DNA from: Lunularia cruciata
Taxonomy: Eukaryota; Streptophyta; Marchantiopsida; Lunulariales; Lunulariaceae
NCBI GenBank assembly: GCA_948567375.1
Contig: OX419760.1
Span: forward strand, 1,116,001-1,180,000
Direction of reading: 5' to 3'
Length of the DNA: 64,000 nt
The notes under the pieces are model-generated. The model worked only from the letters and a program-made list of their open reading frames with translations. It was not told the origin of the DNA and did not search any database. This document shows, piece after piece, positions 56,990 to 64,000 of the stretch (positions within the stretch are counted from its first letter, which is position 1; every line of letters starts with the position of its first letter). A program made the translations under genes and the position numbers.

Positions 56990-57308
56990 AAGGCTCGGCC
57001 TATGCAAGTTTGCTTCACTTGCAAGGTATGATATCTAATTGTGGTTGTATCATTTTAGTGGATTTTAGAAGTTTAGAGAATTGCATGTCCATTATTTAGC
57101 AAAGGAATTAAGTATTTCTAGCAAGCAAGTAATTGGAAGTAGATTGATGATAGTGGATAGTAGAAAGGGTTTTGCATTCCATAACTCACATCTTATTACA
57201 TTCAAGATTGAGAAGGATTAATTAGAGTGTATGAGGTTTGTAGTAGCGTCCCTACACTATGATGTCATTCTAGGTCTACCTTAACTTGAACATCATAAGG
57301 TTCAATTT
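56990..57308 (+). pseudogene. B3 protease, broken by the B4 insertion
   Basis: The catalytic region reads VDFRSLENCM (DSG lost). It continues toward the ILGLP block and stops at TTCAATTT, where B4 begins. The last codons are at 62428-62480. Confidence 0.65.
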
Positions 57309-57708
57309 TGTAACAATATGGAGTTTAGCGACGTAGTTAGTAAGGCTAATGAAGTAGAGAATAAGCCAAATTAACCCAAAATATTCTAGAAGCATCTAGG
57401 AAGCTTCTTAGGAAGCTTCCCAACTAGGTTAACTTGCACCCCAAGTAGGCAGATTCTAGAAGCTTCCAAGTAGCTTAGCTTGCACACCAAGTAGGCGACT
57501 TCTAGAAGGAAGCTTCTTGGTTAACTTGGATTGCACTCTAAAAAAGTGGCTCAAGGAGGCTTCTTGAAAAGCTTCTCAAGGGCCTTGTATGCTACCTATA
57601 TATACCAAAGCCAAAGCTCATGCTAGGCATTTGGAGTTTTCTCACATTCAAGTGTCCCAATGTGAATTTCCATTCTCTTATTTCTCTCCTTGGTCTTGGA
57701 CTTTTACA
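57309..57708 (+). repeat. B4 5' LTR (400 bp)
   Basis: TGTAACAATATGG to TTGGACTTTTACA. A perfect three-part heat-shock-like motif TTCtaGAAgcTTC is at 57454-57466, about 130 bp upstream of a TATATATA box at 57597-57604. Confidence 0.93.
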
Positions 57709-57979
57709 TTGGTATTAGAGCATGAATGGGATAGATGTAATTTATGGACCACCAAATCCACTTCCACCAAACCATTGGATTTTCATGTCCAAGTAATACC
57801 CAAGCATCATTTCACATAATTTATCACCTCACACTTTGGATAAGATTTTTTGCATATGATCACCATATCTGAGAAACCCTTGGTGCTTCTAGTTGTAACT
57901 TATGGAGAATGGTAGACGTGATGCTTCTATGTGTTAATAAATTAGATAGATCAGGGATGGCGTGATAGAGTAGCAAACA

Positions 57980-58915
57980 TAGCGGCAATGTCCAATGTTA
58001 TCCTTGCTATGCAGCAACAAATCAAGCACCTTACTTGATTGTTGGATGAACAAGATCTTTGACGACAAGAGCACATAGAGAGAGTACCAGTTTGAGAAGG
58101 AGAGGATCAAATCCAAATCCCTAAACCCAAGGTATTTGAAGGCAAGAATCTCCTGGGTGTAGTCAGAATTTTGTGTTTGACTGTGAATGTTATTTTGAAG
58201 CTACCAATCTGCAAGACAAGCAAAAATAGATTCTCTTGCCGTCTAGCCAACTAGATGGAGTAGCAAAATTATAGTGGAGATTCCGAGTGGAGCGAGCTGA
58301 ATGACAAATTTTTGCACCAATCTTGATATGGACAAAATTCAAGAGTGCAATCAAAATTAGTTGGTTCCAAGTTATAAATGACACACAAGGTGCACGTGAT
58401 AAATTAGCAGAGTTGAAACAGATTGGCTCTATAAGAAGTTACATCACACAATTCCAAAACACCATCATGAAAATTCTAGATATACTGGAAGGTGAAGCTC
58501 CGGATTGATTGTGAGGGCCTTGAAGTCAGGAACCAAATTAGAGGTAAGCATGCTAGAGCCACAACACTTGGAGGAAGCCATGCGGTTGGCCAAACATTTT
58601 GATTCCTTGGTTGCAACAACTTGGTCTTGACCTCGACCTCGACCTTGACCTTGACCTCAATCTCAACCTCCATAGAACCTACCGATACACTACACACGGG
58701 TGGAAGAGCCGGCACCAATGGAGATTGATGTCATTCAACGGAGACCACTTGGCACTATAGATAGAGAGAAACTACAACAAAATGGTGGTTGTTTTATTGT
58801 TGCTAGTTGAGACATCGCATTGCTAAATGTCCACTCAAGAATGTGCAACCTCACTAAGTTGCCCAGATGGAGTTTGTGGAGCGGAATGATCAGATAAAAA
58901 AAAGAATATAACTAG
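57980..58915 (+). pseudogene. B4 gag, degraded
   Basis: Capsid blocks as in B2 (ILAMQQQIKHLT, PKPKVFEGKNLLGV, CYFEATNLQDKQK, TWTKFKSAIKISWFQVIND). A one-base loss shifts the frame inside the CCHC knuckle (GGCFIVAS). A run of Arg/Pro-like codons (cctcgacctcgaccttgacc) near 58630 is expanded compared with B2. Confidence 0.75.
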
Positions 58916-58949
58916 GATATTTTGAGCCGCCTATTGGGAGCATGATTTG

Positions 58950-59300
58950 TTCCAATGGGATTGAAGGCTTGAACTATGCAAGTTTGCTCACTTGCAAGGT
59001 ACAATATCTAATTGGGGTTGTAGGATTTTGGTTGATTTTGGAAGTTCAAAAAATTGTATGTCTATGCAAGTAGCAAAGGAAATGGGTATTCCTATCAAGC
59101 CAATAATTGGAAATAGATTGATGATGGCGGATGGTAGAAAGTGTTTTGCATTCTGGATCTTGCATCCTATTACCTTCAAGTTTTGGAAGGAGTATTTGGA
59201 GTGTATGAGGTTTGTAGTGACACCTTTACACTATGATGTCATTCTAGGACTACCTTGGCTTGAATATCATAAGGTTCAATTTGATTAGACCTGACGCCAA
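58950..59300 (+). pseudogene. B4 aspartic protease, active site changed
   Basis: The open stretch 58992-59288 reads RILVDFGSSKNCMSMQVAKE and ends HYDVILGLPWLEYHKVQFD. Apart from DFG in place of DSG the domain is complete and free of stops over about 97 codons. Confidence 0.78.
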
Positions 59301-59339
59301 ATTCAAGTACAACACCAAGATAAGAATTTCCGACTAGGT

Positions 59340-60070
59340 TGTCTGACACCTTTGAGTAAGACACCTAAAAATAGCATGATGGGAAGTTTGTCAAGAAGGT
59401 AGCCATAGGGCAAGCCTTGAAGAGGGATGAGTCCCAAGATGGGAAGTTTACAAAGAAAGCAGCCATAGAGCAAGCTTTGAAGGGAGAGGAGTCCCTAGAT
59501 AGGAAGTTTGTTAGTGAAGCAGCCATAGAGCAAGCTTTGGAGGAAGATATATCTATTTTTGCGGTGTGAATCAAGCTGGTTGCACAAGAACAATCTGAGG
59601 AGGTCCAAGAGCCTCATCAAGGAATGGTTGATCAAATAGTTCAAGAGTTTGCGGACATGTTTCCAAATGATCTGCCTAATGGATTACCTTTTGATCATGG
59701 TATACCCTTGAAGATTGAGTTATTGCCATGGAGTACTCCAGTGAGTAGACCAATCTATTGGCTCTCACCAAAGGAGTTGGAGGGGTTGCAAACAACACTT
59801 ATGAAGTTATTGGAGAAAGACTTCATATGACATAACACCTCTCCTTGGGGATCACCGATACTATTTGTCCCAAAGAAGCATGGAGGACTTTGTTTCTATA
59901 TTGATTACTGTGGGCTCAATAAGCAAATAGTGAGGAATGCATATCCCTTGCCTTGGATTGATAACTTTCTTGATCAATTGAGTGGATCACAATACTTTTC
60001 CAAGTTTAATCTCTATAGCGACTATTGGCAAATTCCAATTGAAAGGAAGGATGTGCAAACATTTTCCCAT
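59340..60070 (+). pseudogene. B4 linker repeats and truncated RT
   Basis: Three 20-residue linker repeats are very clear (GKFVKKVAIGQALKRDES, GKFTKKAAIEQALKGEES, RKFVSEAAIEQALEEDIS). The RT starts at about 59690 and keeps WGSPILFVPKKH, FYIDYCGLNKQ, YPLPWIDNFLDQL and YWQIPIERKDVQ. It then jumps directly to text that in B2 lies about 510 bp further on (acatatggtgtctt), losing the FLDD catalytic block and the thumb. Confidence 0.8.
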
Positions 60071-60074
60071 TGAA

Positions 60075-60483
60075 ACATATGGTGTCTTCAAGGCCCATTC
60101 TTCAACCATATGATCCTTAGTTACCCTGTGTGGTTGATTTTGATGTTTCTAACTTTGCAATTAGAGCCATGTTGCAATAAGAATTCCCAAATGGACTACA
60201 TCCCATTGCCTTTGTATCTTGTTGACTAAATATGGCTGAAAAAAATACCTCTACTTGAGATTGCAAACAATTTGTGATGGTACATGCCACCAAGGTATGG
60301 AGAAATTATCTCTTGGGGAAATAAGTGATCATGCAAACTGATCATAAACCATTGTTGCAAACCTTACACTTGGAACACATGAAGAGTCAACATCATCAAT
60401 GGGAGGAACAACTCCAATTTTTTGACATCAAACTTGAGTACAAACCAGGTTGATTCCATGTCAACCCTGATGCTCTATCATAA
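60075..60483 (+). pseudogene. B4 RNase H, degraded
   Basis: PCVVDFDVSNFAIRAML, HPIAFVS, TDHKPLLQTLHLEHMKSQHH and DALS are readable across stops and shifts. It follows the deletion joint in the RT. Confidence 0.72.
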
Positions 60484-60489
60484 TGATCT

Positions 60490-61700
60490 GATTTGAAGCC
60501 TCTTCCTCTCATCACAACAGCAATTACGAGGGTGTCATTTGACTCCAAGGTCCAACACAAGTTTTGATAAGCTCTACAACAAGATCCCTTCTTCCAAATG
60601 GTACATGGTCATCTTAAAGCATACAACAAGTAGAACAACACCTTCTCCTTCAAGAAAGGCTTTCTATTCTATGAGGACCAAATCTATGTTCTAGCTAAAG
60701 GTGATCTCCGACTTGTGCGCCTTTAAGTATCCCATGATTACCAATAGATGGTCATATGGGTATGGACAAGACCTTGGGTACCCTCCAATGCCTATGGTGG
60801 TGGCCCAACATGACACAAGATGTTCAAGAGTTTGTTCTATCATGTGAGAGCTACCAACGTAACAAGGCTAGCAACCAAAAGCCAAGTGGACGCCTTCAAC
60901 CATTCCTTATTCCATCCGCTTGATAGGAACACATGAACTTGGATCTCATCACATCCTTGCCCAAGACAAAGCAAGGACACACAAAAATTGTGTTGTTTGT
61001 GGATAAGCTTAGTAAGAAAATCCACTTGGCACCAACCTTGGATAACGTAGATGCTCCAACTTGGTGCAAGTCTATTTTGACAATGTTTTCAAGCATCATA
61101 GGATGCCATGTGTACTCATCTCCGGCTGTGATCCTTGATTCACTAGAAAGTTTTGGCAAGCACTCTTCCAGATACTTGGCACCAAGTTTGCTTTGTCCAC
61201 AACCTATCATCCTCAAACTGATGGACAAACCAAATGTGAAAATTGTACCTTGGAGGATATGTTGCATGCATTTGTCAATGTCCACCATAGCAATTGGGAT
61301 GAATGTCTTACAAATGTATAATTTGCCTACAATAATTCCAAACAGCCAAGCATCAGATTTTCTCCTTTCTTTCTCAATTTTGGCCAAGATCCATTTGTTC
61401 TAGATTCTCTTCTTGCTCCTCCTCCATCTCAGGTACCTCATACTTCAACCTTCTTGACCACCATATCCCAATCTCTCCAACAAGCCAAATCTCACCTCCT
61501 TGTTGCTTAGAATCATCAAAAACAATATGCGGACGACCAACGTTGTGATCTCACCTTTGAAGTTGGTGATAAAGTCATGCTATCCTCTAGTAACCTACCT
61601 CTCCTTCTTGATACCCAAGTTTGTAAACTTACCCCTAATTGGATAGGACCCTTCGATGTTACCTAAATCATCTCTCTTCTTGTTTATTGACTTGCCTTAC
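60490..61700 (+). pseudogene. B4 integrase, degraded
   Basis: Zinc-binding (GHMGMDKTLGTLQCLWWW, SCESYQRNK: the second Cys is changed) and core blocks (MNLDLITSLPKTKQGHT, FVDKLSKKIHLAPT). The second Asp site reads ISGCDP. The third site reads DGQTKCEN, with Lys at the expected Glu. TLEDMLHAFVNVHHSNW, NNSKQPSIRFSPFFL and a WIGPFDV C-terminal block follow. Stops and a frameshift near 61065 disable it. Confidence 0.8.
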
Positions 61701-61708
61701 CTTGTCAT

Positions 61709-62095
61709 ATGTACATCTACTTTGCCTTTCACATTTCCAAGCTGAAACCCTTTGTTCCTAGCCCATCTTCTTTTTCCTCTCATCTCCAACCTCCTCTTCC
61801 CATCCCTATCAATGATCATGAGGAGTATGAAGTTGATTGTATCCTTGCACGTCACCACATTCAACGAGGATGTCAACAACATACGGAGTACAAGGTCCTT
61901 TGGAAAGGGTATCCCCTTCATGATGCCACATGGGAACTTCTTTCTCACCTCCAAAATGCACATATGGCCATCTTGGAGTTTGAAGCTTCATTGGCAATGA
62001 GGACATCACCAACTAGTGGTGGGAGAATATGTAACAATATGGAGTTTAGCGATGTAGTTAGTAAGGCTAACAAAGTAGATAATAAACCAAATTAG
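61709..62095 (+). pseudogene. B4 chromodomain, intact frame extending into the 3' LTR
   Basis: 128 codons without a stop: HISKLKPFVPSPSSFSSHL, then the chromodomain HEEYEVDCILARHHIQRG, EYKVLWKGYPLHDATWELL and LQNAHMAILEFEASL. The cage aromatic residues are present. It reads through the purine tract as ICNNMEFSDVV and stops at 62093-62095, 66 bp inside the LTR that begins at 62030. The rest of the integrase is broken, so this is a preserved fragment. Confidence 0.8.
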
Positions 62096-62427
62096 CCCAA
62101 GATATTCTAGAAGCATCTAAGAAGCTTCTTGGGAAGCTCTTGACTAGCTTAACTTGCACCCCAAGCAAGTAGCTTCTAGAAGCTCCAAGTAGCTTAGCTT
62201 GCACGCCAAGTAGGTAGCTTCTAGAAGGAAGCTTCTTGAGACGCTTCTTGGTTAACTTGGATTGCACTCTAATAAAGTGGCTCAAGGAAGCTTCTCAAGG
62301 GCCTTGTATGCTACCTATAAATACCAAATCCAAAACTCATGCTAGGCATTTGGAGTTTTCTCACATTCAAGTGTCCCAATGTGAGTTTCCATTCTCCTAT
62401 TTTTCTCCTTAGTCTTGGACTTTTACA
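62030..62427 (+). repeat. B4 3' LTR (398 bp)
   Basis: TGTAACAATATGG to TTGGACTTTTACA, followed by the AATTT duplication. It contains TTCtaGAAgcTcC (one change from the motif in its 5' partner) and a CTATAAATACC TATA box near 62316. Confidence 0.93.
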
Positions 62428-62936
62428 AATTTGATTGAAACCAATGACAAATTCAAGTACAACACCAAGGTAGAAATTTTTTAATAGGTTTTCTAGCATC
62501 TTTGAGTAAGACACCTAAGAATAATGAGTCCTAATATGGGAATTTTGTTAGAAAAGCAGCCAGAGAGCAAGCTTTGAAGGAAGATAAGTCCCAAGATGAG
62601 AAGTTTATCAATAAAGCAACCATAGAGCAAGCTTTGGAGGAAGATAAGTCTATTTTTGTGGTGCGAATCAAACCAATTGTGCATGGAAGATCTGAGGAGG
62701 ATCAAAAGCCTCATCAAGCAATGGTTGATCAAATAGTCCAAGAGTTTTCAAATGTCTTTGTGGATGATCTGCCAAAGAGATAACCTTCTAATTGTGGTAT
62801 GCTCTTCAAGATTGAATTATTGCCAAGAAGTACTCCGGTGAGTAGACCAATCTATTGGCTCTCACCAAAGGAGTTGGATAAGCTTGTTGGAGAAGGAATT
62901 CATATGATATAACATCTCCTTGGGAAGTACCGGTGT
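62428..62936 (+). pseudogene. B3 pol, resumed after B4: linker and RT start
   Basis: It begins with the AATTT duplication and the last protease codons. Then come linker repeats (GNFVRKAAREQALKEDKS, EKFINKATIEQALEEDKS), VVRIKPIVHGRS, QAMVDQIVQEFSNVFVDDL, and the RT start to SPWEVPV. It stops at about 62936. Confidence 0.75.
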
Positions 62937-63099
62937 TGTCAGGGAAAATGATTCATGGTTATCATCGGTGCCATTTGGTGAGCTCAAGAGTTTCTCTTTA
63001 TGTTACATAAGATCAAGAGTCTCTTTTCAATTATTTTCATGAGCTTAGAGTTAAATTTTTGTTATGCCAGCTCATGACTTTTGTTGTGTTCTTGGAGTC

Positions 63100-63430
63100 C
63101 CAGAGGTATTTTATTTTGCATTTTAGAAAAAGAGTCTTGGGAGTATTTTAATTGATGCGTCTGAACAAAAGATTCCTGGAGGTATTTTATTTAGAGCATT
63201 TGAGCAAAAGAGTCTCGGGAGTATTTTATTTGGTACATTTGAGCAAAAGAGTTCACGGGGTATTTTAGTTGGGGCACTTTGAACAAAAGATTCTTGGAGG
63301 TATTTTATTTAGAGCATTTGAGCAAAAGAGTCTTGAGAGTATTTTATTTAGTGCATTTGAGCAAAAGAGTCCTTGGGTATTTTAGTTGGGGCACTTTGAA
63401 CAAAAGAGTTTGGGGGGAGTATTTCTTGTT
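63100..63430 (+). repeat. 39-bp tandem repeat, about nine units
   Basis: GTATTTTA/GTATTTC recurs at 63106, 63143, 63182, 63221, 63260, 63300, 63339, 63377 and 63419 (periods 37-42, mostly 39). Units read gagcaaaagagtc-ttggga-gtattttattt-agtgcattt. Every third unit tends to share attttagttggggcactttg, a hint of higher-order structure. Confidence 0.92.
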
Positions 63431-63683
63431 TGGAGTGACAAAGTGAAAAGAGGAGAGATATTTTGGGGGATTTTTGGCTTGGGCCTAGGAGCTATGAGAG
63501 AACTTTGAGAGAAAGGACAGCAGGAAGGGTGGAGTGAGAAAGTGGGACAGAAGTGAATTTTCAAAAGCATGAGGTTTGTTGTTGGGAGAGAGCTGGACAG
63601 AATTGAACTTTTGAATGAGGGTTTGCTACTGTGAGAGGGTTGGAAAAGGAGAACTCACAAAAGGAGAGAATGGAGAGGAATGA

Positions 63684-64000
63684 GCAAGCTTGGATAGGAG
63701 ATGAATTTTCAAGTGTAAAAGAGGACTGTGCAAGAGCAGGAGGCAGAAGGGGTTTCCCGTAGGAAGGGCTGAGTGCAAGCTTAGACAGGAGATGAATTTT
63801 TTAGTATAAGAGGTGACTGTGCAAGAGCAGAGGGAGTAGGGTTTTTCCCGCAAGAAGGGCTAGGTGCAAGCTTGGACAAGAGATGAACTTTTGAGTATAA
63901 GAGGTGATTGTGAAAGAGCAAAGGGAGTAGGGTTTTTCCCGCAGGAGGAGTTGAGTGCAAGCTTGGACAAGAGATGAATTTTTGAGTATAAGAGGTAACT
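63684..64000 (+). repeat. 91-bp tandem repeat, at least three and a half units
   Basis: GCAAGCTT(g/a)GA starts at 63684, 63775, 63866 and 63957, an exact 91-bp period, each followed by gagatgaa(t/c)ttt, then gaggtgactgtgcaagagca and tttcccg. It continues past the window edge. A more diverged unit may precede it from about 63590. Confidence 0.93.

Larger units (their letters stand above)
57309..62427 (+). mobile_element. Chromovirus B4 (plus strand), inserted in the protease of B3
   Basis: 5' LTR 57309-57708, primer-binding site 57710-57721 (TGGTATTAGAGC), gag, protease, linker, RT, RNase H, integrase, chromodomain, purine tract (gtgggagaata) and 3' LTR 62030-62427. It is flanked by a perfect 5-bp duplication AATTT (57304-57308 and 62428-62432). 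The RT has an internal deletion of about half a kilobase that removes the catalytic FLDD block, compared with B2. Its two LTRs differ at many sites, so the insertion is old. Confidence 0.93.
55285..62936 (+). mobile_element. Chromovirus B3 (plus strand), split by B4 and truncated
   Basis: 5' LTR 55285-55781, primer-binding site 55783-55794 (TGGTATCAAAGC, one mismatch to the initiator tRNA-Met site), gag, and protease to 57308; then element B4; then B3 resumes at 62428 with the end of protease, the repeat linker and the RT start (about 62770-62936). Joining 57308 to 62433 restores the sister text caaggttcaatttgattg-like around the HKVQFD codons. The RT breaks off at about 62936, where TGTCAGGG begins. 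Many stops are present. Confidence 0.85.
62937..64000 (+). mobile_element. Probable start of another LTR element, inserted in the RT of B3
   Basis: The RT text of B3 is lost abruptly and a new sequence begins TGTCAGGG, a typical LTR start. What follows has no coding frame and is dominated by tandem repeats. Its other end and any target-site duplication lie beyond the window, so the call is an inference. Confidence 0.4.

Noticed and set aside
63100-64000. CRISPR-like array
   Set aside because: The repeats are head-to-tail without unique spacers, and the DNA is plant nuclear.

Overview
This window is plant nuclear DNA from a large, repeat-rich genome. The best marker is an intact, intronless histone H4 gene at 49453-49764. 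It carries the two residues that separate plant from animal H4 (Ile60 and Arg77, mature numbering), and a plant histone promoter module (hexamer-like ATGTCA plus octamer GATCCGCG) lies about 290 bp upstream. Nearly everything else that codes is decayed LTR retrotransposon. The repeat load and the age of the copies would fit a gymnosperm or another large-genome land plant, but that is inference and the species cannot be named from the sequence.

Layout. 1-746: a coiled-coil ORF remnant. 747-5634: element A, a minus-strand Ty3/gypsy element with both LTRs that has lost protease, RT and RNase H. 7423-13580: element C, a plus-strand gypsy gag-PR-RT pseudogene split inside the RT by element D (10469-13040, ends TGTGAC/GTCACA). 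13588-25900: mostly low-copy sequence with tandem repeats (about 190 bp x3, 116 bp x3, 33 bp x6), a 980-bp imperfect inverted repeat, several short near-perfect palindromes and an AT-rich stretch with (TA)n. 25925-26578 and 31764-32500: two solo LTRs of one family, each with its own target-site duplication. 36233-47224: chromovirus B1 (minus strand) split by chromovirus B2 (plus strand, 40706-46259) of the same family. 47225-53500: low-copy island with the H4 gene, an inverted frameshifted H4 pseudogene and short hairpins. 53553-55004: remains of a non-LTR-type reverse transcriptase. 55285-62936: chromovirus B3 split by B4 (57309-62427) of the same family. 62937-64000: probably the start of a further LTR element, made of 39-bp and 91-bp tandem repeats, running off the window.

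How the parts relate. Family B (B1-B4) is a Ty3/gypsy chromovirus: LTR TGTAAC...TTTTACA, primer-binding site close to initiator tRNA-Met, gag with a CCHC knuckle, aspartic protease, RT, RNase H, integrase and a C-terminal chromodomain. In three copies the chromodomain frame runs exactly 66 bp into the 3' LTR. Its U3 has a variable number of about 60-64-bp modules rich in TTCnnGAA/GAAnnTTC motifs, which match heat-shock elements, upstream of a TATA box. Family B inserted into itself twice. Every copy is now disabled by stops, frameshifts or deletions. The H4 gene is the only gene here that looks functional.
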